Positions 15,854 to 24,083 of a stretch of 47,260 bases of DNA are shown one piece after another. The stretch spans positions 1 to 47,260 of the forward strand of contig SMNH02000016.1 in assembly GCA_006383075.2 (NCBI GenBank), written 5' to 3'. The stretch's first letter is position 1; the number at the start of each line of letters is the position of its first letter. The position numbers and the translations under genes were made by a program. This stretch comes from Kordia sp. TARA_039_SRF (lineage in GTDB: Bacteria; Bacteroidota; Bacteroidia; Flavobacteriales; Flavobacteriaceae). The notes beneath the pieces were generated by a model. The model had not been told where the DNA came from. It saw nothing but the letters and a program-made list of their open reading frames with translations, and ran no database searches.

Positions 15854-17479
15854 ATGACCAAAAAACTTCTCATTCTATCACTACTAATCGTTTGTTTCTC
15901 TTGTGTTGAAAAAGAAACGGTAGACAGCATCGTGTTCAATGCAAAAATCTACACGGTTGATAAAAACTTTTCCAATGCTGAAGCCTTTGCTGTAAAGGAC
16001 GGAAAGTTTGTCGCAGTAGGAAATACAAGCGATATTTTAGCGAATTACGAAGCCAAAAACAAAATTGATGTTGCAGGAAAAACGGTATTTCCAGGTTTTA
16101 TTGATGCGCATTGTCATTTTTACAGATTAGGAACCAACAAACAAAGTGTCGATTTAATCGGAACAAAAAGTTTTGAAGAAGTCATTCAGCGTATTTTCGA
16201 TTTTCAAAAAGAAAAAAATGTGCCGTTCATTACTGGTCGCGGTTGGGATCAAAACGATTGGGAGGTCAAGGAATTTCCAACAAAAGAACGTTTAGACAAA
16301 CTATTTCCAAACACGCCAATTGCGCTAACTCGTGTGGATGGACATGCATATTTGGTGAATCAGAAAGCGTTGGATATGGCAGGAATTACCGCAGAAACCA
16401 AAGTGGCAGGCGGCGAAGTGCAACTCAAAGACGGAAAACTTACGGGAATTTTAGTAGACAATCCAATGGATTTAATTGATAAAATCATTCCACAACCGAA
16501 TCGTACACAACAAATTCAAGCCTTGCAAGACGCACAAGACGAATGTTTTGCTTATGGATTAACAACGGTTAACGACGCAGGTTTGGATAGAAAAGTCATC
16601 GAATTAATCGACAGCTTGCAAAAAGCAGAAACACTCAAAATTCGCGTCTATGCCATGATTAGCAATACGCCAGCAAACGTGGCGCATTATATTGACAAAG
16701 AACCATACAAAACTGATTATTTGAATGTGTGTTCGTTCAAAGTATATGGTGATGGCGCGTTGGGTTCGCGAGGAGCAGCGTTGAAAGAACCATATAGTGA
16801 CCACGACAATCATTTTGGTGCGATGGTGACAAGTCCAACAGAACTTTCAAAATTGGCGGCGAGTATAGCCAAAACCAAGTATCAAATGAACACGCATGCT
16901 ATTGGTGATTCTGCCAATTATCAAGTCTTGAAAACCTATGCAAAAGTATTAGAAGGACAAAGCAATCGCAGATGGAAAATAGAGCATGCGCAAGTCATTG
17001 ACGAACCTGATTTTGACATTTTCAAAAACGAAAACATCATTCCGTCCGTACAGCCAACACACGCAACGAGCGATATGTATTGGGCTGGCGAGCGTTTGGG
17101 AGCTGAACGCGAAAAAGGAGCGTATGCCTACAAACGATTGCTGGATTTATCAGGGAAACTAGCCTTAGGAACTGATTTTCCAGTAGAATATGTAAGTCCG
17201 TTCAAAACATTTTATGCCGCTGTAGCGCGAAAAGACTCAGAGCACTATCCAGAAGGTGGTTATCAAAAAGAAAACGCATTATCGCGTGAAGAAACCTTAA
17301 AAGGAATGACCATTTGGGCGGCATACAGCAACTTCGAAGAAAATGAAAAAGGAAGCATCGAAGCTGGAAAATTCGCTGATTTCATCATCCTTGACAAAAA
17401 CCTCATGGAAATTCCAGAAGATGAAATACTAAAAGCCAGTGTATTGGAAACCTATGTTGCTGGGAAAAAGGTAAAGTAA
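15854..17479 (+). CDS. Exported amidohydrolase family 3 (YtcJ-like) lipoprotein
   Basis: 541 residues. The N-terminus 'KKLLILSLLIVCFSC' ends in a Cys fitting a relaxed lipobox, so it is a probable lipoprotein. The body is a metal-dependent amidohydrolase of the YtcJ/N-substituted formamide deformylase type: 'VFPGFIDAHCHFYRLG' gives the HxH metal pair (H86, H88), 'NTHAIGDSANYQVL' and 'RWKIEHAQVI' give further metal ligands, and 'LALGTDFPVEYVSPF' the catalytic Asp. The C-terminal 'GSIEAGKFADFIILDKNL' closes the composite beta-sandwich. Length is as in the family. These enzymes hydrolyse C-N bonds of diverse amides; the substrate is unknown. It stands alone between repeat-rich intergenic regions. 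Confidence 0.9.
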   Translation: MTKKLLILSLLIVCFSCVEKETVDSIVFNAKIYTVDKNFSNAEAFAVKDGKFVAVGNTSDILANYEAKNKIDVAGKTVFPGFIDAHCHFYRLGTNKQSVDLIGTKSFEEVIQRIFDFQKEKNVPFITGRGWDQNDWEVKEFPTKERLDKLFPNTPIALTRVDGHAYLVNQKALDMAGITAETKVAGGEVQLKDGKLTGILVDNPMDLIDKIIPQPNRTQQIQALQDAQDECFAYGLTTVNDAGLDRKVIELIDSLQKAETLKIRVYAMISNTPANVAHYIDKEPYKTDYLNVCSFKVYGDGALGSRGAALKEPYSDHDNHFGAMVTSPTELSKLAASIAKTKYQMNTHAIGDSANYQVLKTYAKVLEGQSNRRWKIEHAQVIDEPDFDIFKNENIIPSVQPTHATSDMYWAGERLGAEREKGAYAYKRLLDLSGKLALGTDFPVEYVSPFKTFYAAVARKDSEHYPEGGYQKENALSREETLKGMTIWAAYSNFEENEKGSIEAGKFADFIILDKNLMEIPEDEILKASVLETYVAGKKVK

Positions 17480-17577
17480 CCTCTTTTGACTGTTTTACAA
17501 CTCAAAATTCTTGTAAAGAAAGTGTCATTTCAATTTCTATGACAAAGGCAAAAAAGATTTTGATAAAAAATTTGAAC

Positions 17578-17678
17578 CGTCTTTACGAGCGACAGCGCGG
17601 TAATCCGTCTAAATCAAAGTAAAATTAGTCTTTGAAAGAAACAGATTGCCGCGAATTTTACAAATTCTCGCAAGGACG
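17578..17678. repeat. Degenerate long inverted repeat
   Basis: The left arm (17578-17609, cgtctttacgagcgacagcg...) pairs imperfectly with the right arm (17642-17678, ...ttctcgcaaggacg). The arms look like decayed copies of a palindromic intergenic element; no coding capacity. Confidence 0.5.
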
Positions 17679-17741
17679 AATCGTAGTACAAAAAGCATTG
17701 GTACACATTTTCAAATTATCAAATTGATACATTTAAAATAC

Positions 17742-17855
17742 CGTCACTTCGAGTGTTTTTCTGAAAGAAAAATGTATCGAGAAGTACTTTGAAAAGATGT
17801 GGTTTCTTAGCATTTCTCGATACAAAATCTCTACGAGATTTCACTCGAAATGACG
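17742..17855. repeat. Inverted pair of the cgtcacttcgag repeat
   Basis: cgtcacttcgagtg...tgtatcgagaagtactttga (17742-17792) is followed by its inverted form ttctcgatac...tcactcgaaatgacg (17814-17855). Head-to-head layout can form a long imperfect hairpin. Same family as 15671-15830 and 20803-20852. Confidence 0.65.
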
Positions 17856-18096
17856 CTTTGTCTTCTCAAATAAAAAAGTGAAAGTTAATAGTTTTTACAG
17901 CAAAGACAGATAATAAACAGCAAAAAATAAACAATGCTTCGACAGGCTCAGCATAAACAAAAAATGAGCGAAGCGAACCAAAATCTCAATTCTCAATACT
18001 AACACCTCAATACCAAATCGCAACAAGCGATTTTCAAAAAAAACCTTGAATCTTTAAATTTTTGAATCCTTGAATTGAGCAAAGCGAATAAAAACA

Positions 18097-18128
18097 AAAA
18101 CTCAGAAATCGCAAGATTTCTGAGTTTT
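18097..18128 (-). terminator. Intrinsic terminator of the DUF2911 gene
   Basis: A perfect 14-bp stem (18097-18110/18115-18128) with a 4-nt loop; T-rich on the reverse strand. It lies 34 bp after the stop codon at 18163. Confidence 0.8.
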
Positions 18129-18162
18129 CAAATAACCAATAATAACAATAAATAAAGAATAA

Positions 18163-18702
18163 TTAAAAACTAAACGGTACCGCGGCACTAATATTGTCCC
18201 ATGCTAGTACCATGCGAGCACCATCAGTTTCTTTTGTGAATGCAATGGAGAAATATTCCAACGCATCAATTTTTTTCACAGGAACGTCGAGGCGTGCTAC
18301 ATCTTTATCCTTATCATAGTAATAAGAACCCCAAACGTCTGTGTCAGAATTTATAATAATTGTCCAAGAATCTTTATTCGGAATCGTAAACAAAGTGTAT
18401 GTTCCCGTTTTAATATCTTGGTCTCCTAATTTTACATCTTTAAAAAAAGTAATCTCAGTAGCTTCGTTAGCGCCTGTTCGCCAAACTTTTCCATAAGGAA
18501 CCAAACTTCCAAAAATGGTACGACCTTTCTTTTGCGGTCTTCCATACACTACTTTAATGACAGGTGATGCATTTCGTGCTGGTTTAAAATAACTAATATC
18601 GTGTGGACTCTTATCAACATCGCTAAATTTCTGAGCAGAAACATCAATGCTGAAAAGCATCGTAAATAAAAGAATCCCAGTAACTAAAAAATGCTTTTTC
18701 AT
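18163..18702 (-). CDS. Exported DUF2911 domain protein
   Basis: 179 residues with a signal peptide (1-23, cleavage after VSA-Q). The mature protein matches the DUF2911 family common in Bacteroidota: 'DKSPHDISYFKPARN', 'IKVVYGRPQKKGRTIFGSLV', 'GKVWRTGANEATEITFFKDV' and 'GTYTLFTIPNKDSWTIIIN'. A beta-sandwich is expected and the biochemical role is unknown. The gene is monocistronic, with its own terminator and an upstream 10-bp inverted repeat (18728-18765) that overlaps the promoter and could be an operator. The call of the family is strong; nothing in the sequence hints at a ligand. Confidence 0.9.
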   Translation of the reverse strand: MKKHFLVTGILLFTMLFSIDVSAQKFSDVDKSPHDISYFKPARNASPVIKVVYGRPQKKGRTIFGSLVPYGKVWRTGANEATEITFFKDVKLGDQDIKTGTYTLFTIPNKDSWTIIINSDTDVWGSYYYDKDKDVARLDVPVKKIDALEYFSIAFTKETDGARMVLAWDNISAAVPFSF

Positions 18703-19051
18703 AGTGCTTAATTTTCAGGTTAAAAGTACTAAAAGTTCTTCTTAGCATTATGTTAAACTTTTAGTAAAGATGTTAAAATTAGCAGCAGAATAGGCAATCT
18801 GAGAAGAAACACAAAAAGATGTAAACTGTTTTTTTAAAGTGAAATCAACCTAACATTGGTTTGCTAATTTTTGTCTGAATCTCCTGTAATTTTACAATAT
18901 AAAAGTGAATGCCTGTTTTTTGTATGTAAAAAATATAATAAATAATTAAAAATACATTTTTAGGTTTTAGATTGTAATCATAAATGCCATTTGTATTTTT
19001 AAATTGAAAGTTTAAATCAATATTTGTCTTGTAATTGAAAAAAAGAAAATT
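18703..19051. other. Intergenic region between divergent DUF2911 gene and asnB
   Basis: 349 bp with no gene. The left part has the inverted repeat at 18728-18765. The right part has an imperfect -7 element for asnB (aatatttg, 19019-19026), which would give a leader of about 20 nt. The middle is AT-rich. Confidence 0.5.
18721..18765 (-). promoter_or_regulatory. Candidate operator/promoter of the DUF2911 gene
   Basis: A perfect inverted repeat actaaaagtt (18728-18737) and aacttttagt (18756-18765) is separated by 18 bp. On the reverse strand a -7-like TACTTTTA occupies 18721-18728, so the repeat spans the -7 to -35 interval. This is the arrangement expected for a dimeric regulator site. Confidence 0.4.
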
Positions 19052-20716
19052 ATGTGTGGAATCGTATGTGCCTTTGAGCTCAAAGAAAAAACAGAAGAGT
19101 TACGACCTCAACTCTTAGAAATGTCAAAAAAAATTCGTCATCGTGGACCAGATTGGAGTGGAATCTATGCTTCTGAAAATGCTATCTTAGCACACGAGCG
19201 TTTGGCTATTGTGGATCCAGCTTCTGGGAAACAACCTTTATTTAGTGAAGATAAACAATTAATTTTAGCAGCAAACGGAGAAATATACAATCATAGAGAA
19301 TTACGCAAACAATTTGAGGGAAGCTATGCATTCCAAACACAATCGGATTGTGAAGTAATTTTAGCATTATACAAAGAAAAAGGAAGTTCCTTTTTAGACG
19401 AACTCAACGGAATCTTTGGATTTGCTTTGTATGATGCACAACAAGATGCATATTTGGTAGCAAGAGACCACATGGGAATCATTCCATTGTATATTGGGTG
19501 GGACAAAAACGGAACATTTTACGTTGCTTCCGAATTGAAAGCATTGGAAGGTGTTTGTAGCAAAATTGAAGTATTTCCTCCGGGACACTATTTAGATAGT
19601 AAAATTGGTGAACTCAAAAAATGGTACCAACGCGATTGGATGGAGTTTGACGCTGTCAAAGAAAACCAAACGAGTATTGACGAATTGCGAGAAGCATTAG
19701 AAGCTTCTATTCACAGACAATTAATGTCAGATGTACCGTATGGTGTATTGCTTTCGGGCGGATTGGATTCTTCTATCACATCTGCTGTAGCGAAAAAATA
19801 TGCACAAATGCGAATTGAATCTGATGATACAACAGAAGCATGGTGGCCACAATTGCATTCGTTCTCTATCGGATTAAAAGGCTCTCCAGATTTGGCTGCT
19901 GCCAGAAAAGTTGCAGACCATATAGGAACGGTACATCACGAAATCACCTTTACCATTCAAGAAGGTTTGGACGCAATTAGAGATGTAATTTATCACCTGG
20001 AAACCTATGATATCACAACCGTTCGTGCGTCTACACCAATGTATTTAATGGCAAGAGTCATCAAATCGATGGGAATCAAAATGGTTTTATCAGGTGAAGG
20101 TGCCGATGAAATTTTCGGTGGCTATTTATACTTTCACAAAGCGCCAAATGCACAAGAATTTCATGAAGAAACGGTTCGTAAGCTGGACAAACTCTATCAA
20201 TACGATTGTTTACGTGCCAACAAATCACTAGCCGCGTGGGGAATTGAAGGTCGCGTACCTTTCCTTGACAAAGAATTTATGGATGTTGCCATGCGCATCA
20301 ATCCGAAAGATAAAATGATTAACGGCGAACGTATGGAAAAATGGGTGTTGCGTAAAGCATTTGAATCCTACTTGCCAGAAAGTGTTGCGTGGCGACAAAA
20401 AGAGCAATTCAGTGATGGCGTAGGCTACAGCTGGATTGATACCTTGAAGCAATTGGTAGAGAGTGAAGTCTCTGACGAGCAAATGGAAAACGCAAAATTC
20501 CGTTTCCCAGTACAAACACCAAGAGCCAAAGAAGAATATTATTATCGCAGCATATTTGAGGAACATTTCCCATCAGAAGCAGCTTCGTTAACAGTACCTT
20601 CTGTACCATCGGTAGCGTGTAGTTCGGTAACGGCATTGGAATGGGATGCATCTTTCAAAAACATGAACGATCCATCAGGAAGAGCTGTGGCAAATGTACA
20701 TGAGGAAGCGTATTAA
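19052..20716 (+). CDS. asnB: Asparagine synthase B (glutamine-hydrolysing)
   Basis: A 554-residue enzyme, the same length as E. coli AsnB. It makes asparagine from aspartate, ATP and glutamine. The N-terminal Ntn-hydrolase glutaminase has the catalytic Cys2 ('MCGIV') and 'HRGPDWSG', and the second domain has the PP-loop 'LLSGGLDSS' (about residues 232-240) that binds ATP, plus 'LSGEGADEIFGGYLYFHKAP'. The C-terminal region 'RMEKWVLRKAFESYLPESVA' and 'WRQKEQFSDGVGYSW' is complete. It is monocistronic, with an imperfect -7 element 25 bp upstream. Downstream lies a REP-like hairpin at 20732-20751 and a proper terminator at 20982-21016. Confidence 0.97.
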   Translation: MCGIVCAFELKEKTEELRPQLLEMSKKIRHRGPDWSGIYASENAILAHERLAIVDPASGKQPLFSEDKQLILAANGEIYNHRELRKQFEGSYAFQTQSDCEVILALYKEKGSSFLDELNGIFGFALYDAQQDAYLVARDHMGIIPLYIGWDKNGTFYVASELKALEGVCSKIEVFPPGHYLDSKIGELKKWYQRDWMEFDAVKENQTSIDELREALEASIHRQLMSDVPYGVLLSGGLDSSITSAVAKKYAQMRIESDDTTEAWWPQLHSFSIGLKGSPDLAAARKVADHIGTVHHEITFTIQEGLDAIRDVIYHLETYDITTVRASTPMYLMARVIKSMGIKMVLSGEGADEIFGGYLYFHKAPNAQEFHEETVRKLDKLYQYDCLRANKSLAAWGIEGRVPFLDKEFMDVAMRINPKDKMINGERMEKWVLRKAFESYLPESVAWRQKEQFSDGVGYSWIDTLKQLVESEVSDEQMENAKFRFPVQTPRAKEEYYYRSIFEEHFPSEAASLTVPSVPSVACSSVTALEWDASFKNMNDPSGRAVANVHEEAY

Positions 20717-20728
20717 GTAATGCTATTT

Positions 20729-20940
20729 GTCATTCCCGCGAAGGCGGGAATCTAAAATGAAATAACATTGGTACATTTTCAAATTCATGCATAAAAACAA
20801 AACGTCACTTCGAGTGGTTTTCGACAGAAAACTGTATCGAGAAGTGCTATGAAAAATAAAGGTAAAACGTGAAACTGTTATGAAAAGCTGATAGATTCCT
20901 GTCTTCGCAGGAAATCGAAGATTCGACAAAGTCAATGACA
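20729..20940. repeat. Composite palindromic repeat with inverted ends
   Basis: The left end gtcattcccgcgaaggcggg (hairpin stem 20732-20739/20744-20751) and the right end ...gattcctgtcttcgcaggaa...gtcaatgac are roughly inverted to each other. The interior carries a cgtcacttcgag repeat unit at 20803-20852. It looks like one intergenic element inserted in, or built around, another. Confidence 0.5.
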
Positions 20941-20981
20941 AAAGCGAATACTTGACACATTTATTTTCTCAATTATACGTT

Positions 20982-21016
20982 AAAAGCATCAAACCGTATT
21001 GTTTGGTGCTTTTTTT
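20982..21016 (+). terminator. Intrinsic terminator downstream of asnB
   Basis: A 13-bp stem (aaaagcatcaaac, 20982-20994; gtttggtgctttt, 21001-21013) with G-U, 6-nt loop and T-run. It is 265 bp after the asnB stop, beyond the repeat cluster. Confidence 0.7.
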
Positions 21017-21125
21017 ATGTCTAAAAGTATGCTCATGTAAAATAATGGTTAATAATTTCTATTAAAGTTTTCTTCAATAAAAAATTTAACTTACATTGAA
21101 TTTTTACCTTTTATTCTAAAATTGC

Positions 21126-24032
21126 ATGAATACGAAAAAGCATATTATATATTTATTTGTAGTATTTCTTCTTTTTAATTGTACTGAAGAAGAAGAAGTA
21201 ATTGCTGCCGCACCAGAAATAGAAATTACAGACATAGGAGAAGTCACACTTGATGCAGTTCAAGTAACCTCAATAATTACGTCAGACGGCGGTGATATGG
21301 TTTCTGCACGAGGACTTTGCTGGAGTACTTCGCCGAATCCAACCATTGATGACAGTACAACAAGTGATGGCACAGGAACAGGTACCTTTATAAGTACAAT
21401 GACGAGTTTAGTCGTAAACACAACGTATTACATTAAAGCGTATGCAGTAAATAGTACTGGTACATCCTACAGTAATCAATATGAAATAAATACGGACTTA
21501 CCTGAAGTTACTACGAATACAATTTCAAATATAATGCCTAATACAGTTGATGTGGAAGGAGAGGTTACTGATGAAGGCGGTTCAAGTGTAACGGTAAGAG
21601 GGATTTGTTGGGGAACAAATCCAAATCCAACAATAAGCGATAATACAATCGAAAATGGCGTAGGAATAGGTTCTTACATTAGTACTCTGACAAACATGAT
21701 GCCAGGAACTACCTATTATATTCGTGCGTACGCTACTAATAGTATAGGAGTTACGTATGGAAATGAAATAGAATATAATACGAATTTGCCAACAGTTACA
21801 ACCTCAGCAATTGCTAATATTATGACTGATAGCGCTGAAGGTGGAGGAGAAATAGTAGAAGAAGGCGGATCAAGTGTTATTGCTAGAGGGATTTGCTGGA
21901 GTACGAATCCAAATCCAACTATTGATGATACTATAACAGTAGACGGAACAGGAGCAGGAGTTTACACAAGCATGCTCACAGGATTAACTGCGGAAACTGT
22001 ATACTACGTGAGAGCCTATGCTACTAATAGTTTAGGAACAGCATATGGAAATGAAGTTACATTCAATACAAACTTACCCACTGTGACAACTACAGCAATT
22101 AGCAATATTACTATGACAAGTGCCGATAGTGGAGGAGAAGTCACAGATGAAGGAGGAACAAGTGTTACAACTAAAGGAATTTGCTGGAGCACCGAACCAA
22201 ATCCAACCATTGAGGATAATATAACTAATGATGGAAATGGTATTGGAGTTTACACAAGTACTATTGATGGAATATCATTAAACTCTACATACTACGTAAG
22301 AGCCTATGCTACTAACAGTATAGGTACTTCATATGGGCAAGAGGAAATATTAGAAACAAACATACTTCCTACTGTAACAACAGCGGAAATAATTAATGTA
22401 ACTAGTACAAGTGCCGAGAGTGGAGGGGAAGTTATTAGTGAAGGAAGTGCAAGTGTTACAACTAAAGGAATTTGCTGGAGCACCGAACCAAATCCAACCA
22501 TAGAAGATAATACTACTAATGATGGAAATGGTATTGGAGTTTACACAAGTACCATTAATGGAATATCGTTAAACTCTACATACTACGTGAGAGCCTATGC
22601 TACCAGTAGTATAGGTACTTCATACGGACAGCAGGAAATATTAGGAACAAACTTACCCCAAGTAACTACCCAACAAGCAGTATACCATACAGATGCTACT
22701 GCACTAATAGACGCGGAAGTTATAAATGAAGGAAGCGCAAACGTTACAGAGAGAGGAGTCTGTTGGAGTACTACTCCAACTCCAACTCTAAACGATAACT
22801 CGCTTAGTAATGGAGATGGATTAGGATCTTACTCAGTAGCAATTGATGGGTTAATGGCAAATGCAAACTACTACATAAGGGCATATGCTATAAACAATTT
22901 AGGAGTTAGTTATGGAGACGAAATTGCATATCAAAGTACTCCATGCTATAATGACCCGACCACCACAAGTGTAATTACACTTACAACACAACAAGAAGTA
23001 GATAATTTTAATTATTACTCCGTGGGAGGACTTAATATAGTAAATACCTCTATTTCAGATTTATCTCCTTTAATGTGTCTTAAAGTTATAGATGGGGATT
23101 TAACAATTATTAATAATCCAAGTTTGGTGTCATTGACAGGTTTAGAAGGTATTACAACCATTAATGGTTACATAAAAATATTAAACAATAGTTCATTGAC
23201 AAGTATTAATTTAGATAATTTCATGTCAGTTAATAGCGGGAATACTTATTGGGAAGATGCTTCTCCTACTTTTTCTATAACTGGTAACACTAGTTTGTTG
23301 AGTATTAATATGCCTAATTTACAAGGTTTTGGTGGAGCATTGTTTATTCATTCTAATAGTCTCTTGACTTCTATCAATATGTCATCCTTAAACGGTTTAT
23401 CTGTTTTATCAATCTTAGGAAATACAGAATTGTCAAGTGTTAATTTTAATAGTCTCAGCAGTATTGGAACTGTTGCTATAGGAAATGGTAGTTTAAGAGG
23501 GATATTTGCAATAAGAGATACAAAATTAACAAACCTTGATGGATTTGGAAGTTTGTCTAGTACCAAATTGGAATATTTAACAATAGCAAATAATCCATTA
23601 CTAGAAAACTTAAATATGCTTTCCAATGCTACAATAGAATCAACAAGTACGACTTTAGAAAACAATGCTTCATTGATAAACATTCAAGGTTTAAGTAACG
23701 CTGGTATTGTTAATGAAGAAATTTCTTTAGTTGTTAATAATAATGATGCCTTAACAAATATAGATGCTCTTAGTGGTTATATGAGTAATCTTTTATCTTC
23801 AATCCAAATAACAAATAATGATGCTTTGACTAGTATAGATGCATTAAGTGGCTTAGGGGCTTGCTTGATAGCAGGGGTTACTATTACTAATAATAATTCT
23901 TTAAGTGACTTATGTCCTTTAGCTAGTTATGCCAATGCAGTATTAAATTATGGTTATTGTGGCTTTAATGTCTCAGGTAACGTTTACAATCCTTCTGCGC
24001 AAGACATTGTAGACGGAAACTGTTCGCAGTAA
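21126..24032 (+). CDS. Repeat lipoprotein: six Fn3-like modules plus L-domain/leucine-repeat region
   Basis: 968 residues. 'YLFVVFLLFNC' gives a lipobox Cys at about residue 20, so it is a surface or periplasmic lipoprotein. Residues about 30-605 hold six modules of 93-97 residues, each with 'RGICWST.PNPT..D', 'G.G.Y.S.L.GL...T.YYVRAYATNS.GT.YG' and a following 'LP.VTT', a Bacteroidota fibronectin-like repeat. Modules 4 and 5 are almost identical at DNA level (22161-22330 against 22452-22621), a recent duplication. Residues about 615-950 form irregular 'NP.L.SLTGLE.I..I.G...I.NN..L' repeats like receptor L-domains. No Por sorting domain is seen. Probably an adhesin or binding protein; ligand unknown. 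Cys-containing end 'FNVSGNVYNPSAQDIVDGNC'. Confidence 0.85.
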   Translation: MNTKKHIIYLFVVFLLFNCTEEEEVIAAAPEIEITDIGEVTLDAVQVTSIITSDGGDMVSARGLCWSTSPNPTIDDSTTSDGTGTGTFISTMTSLVVNTTYYIKAYAVNSTGTSYSNQYEINTDLPEVTTNTISNIMPNTVDVEGEVTDEGGSSVTVRGICWGTNPNPTISDNTIENGVGIGSYISTLTNMMPGTTYYIRAYATNSIGVTYGNEIEYNTNLPTVTTSAIANIMTDSAEGGGEIVEEGGSSVIARGICWSTNPNPTIDDTITVDGTGAGVYTSMLTGLTAETVYYVRAYATNSLGTAYGNEVTFNTNLPTVTTTAISNITMTSADSGGEVTDEGGTSVTTKGICWSTEPNPTIEDNITNDGNGIGVYTSTIDGISLNSTYYVRAYATNSIGTSYGQEEILETNILPTVTTAEIINVTSTSAESGGEVISEGSASVTTKGICWSTEPNPTIEDNTTNDGNGIGVYTSTINGISLNSTYYVRAYATSSIGTSYGQQEILGTNLPQVTTQQAVYHTDATALIDAEVINEGSANVTERGVCWSTTPTPTLNDNSLSNGDGLGSYSVAIDGLMANANYYIRAYAINNLGVSYGDEIAYQSTPCYNDPTTTSVITLTTQQEVDNFNYYSVGGLNIVNTSISDLSPLMCLKVIDGDLTIINNPSLVSLTGLEGITTINGYIKILNNSSLTSINLDNFMSVNSGNTYWEDASPTFSITGNTSLLSINMPNLQGFGGALFIHSNSLLTSINMSSLNGLSVLSILGNTELSSVNFNSLSSIGTVAIGNGSLRGIFAIRDTKLTNLDGFGSLSSTKLEYLTIANNPLLENLNMLSNATIESTSTTLENNASLINIQGLSNAGIVNEEISLVVNNNDALTNIDALSGYMSNLLSSIQITNNDALTSIDALSGLGACLIAGVTITNNNSLSDLCPLASYANAVLNYGYCGFNVSGNVYNPSAQDIVDGNCSQ
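22161..22621 (+). repeat. Near-identical tandem modules 4 and 5 within the lipoprotein gene
   Basis: Two copies with a 291-bp period. A 49-bp run starting agtgttacaactaaaggaat is identical at 22161-22209 and 22452-22500, and most of the next 120 bp also match. The other modules are conserved only at protein level. Confidence 0.75.
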
Positions 24033-24083
24033 ATTTATTTTAGAATCAAAGCAAAACGTCAAGAGAAATTTTATCTTTAAAAG

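Larger units (their letters stand above)
17480..18162. other. Repeat-rich intergenic region
   Basis: 683 bp between convergent genes with no credible ORF. It contains a degenerate palindrome (17578-17678), an inverted pair of the cgtcacttcgag repeat (17742-17855), a short 'cttcgacaggctcagcataaac' tract near 17938 and the terminator of the DUF2911 gene at its right end. I found nothing that looks like an RNA gene. Confidence 0.6.
20717..21125. other. Repeat-rich intergenic region after asnB
   Basis: 409 bp without a gene. It holds a composite repeat (20729-20940) that encloses a cgtcacttcgag unit, then a terminator (20982-21016) and an imperfect -7 element (taccttttt region, 21105-21112) for the repeat lipoprotein gene. 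Confidence 0.6.

Noticed and set aside
20732-20751. Hairpin with gaag loop as the asnB terminator
   Set aside because: No T-run follows on the forward strand, and the sequence resembles a widespread repeat; the hairpin at 20982-21016 is a better terminator.
21126-23000. Repeats at regular spacing as a possible CRISPR array
   Set aside because: Period is about 290 bp, in frame, and encodes protein modules; there are no short direct repeats with variable spacers and no cas genes.
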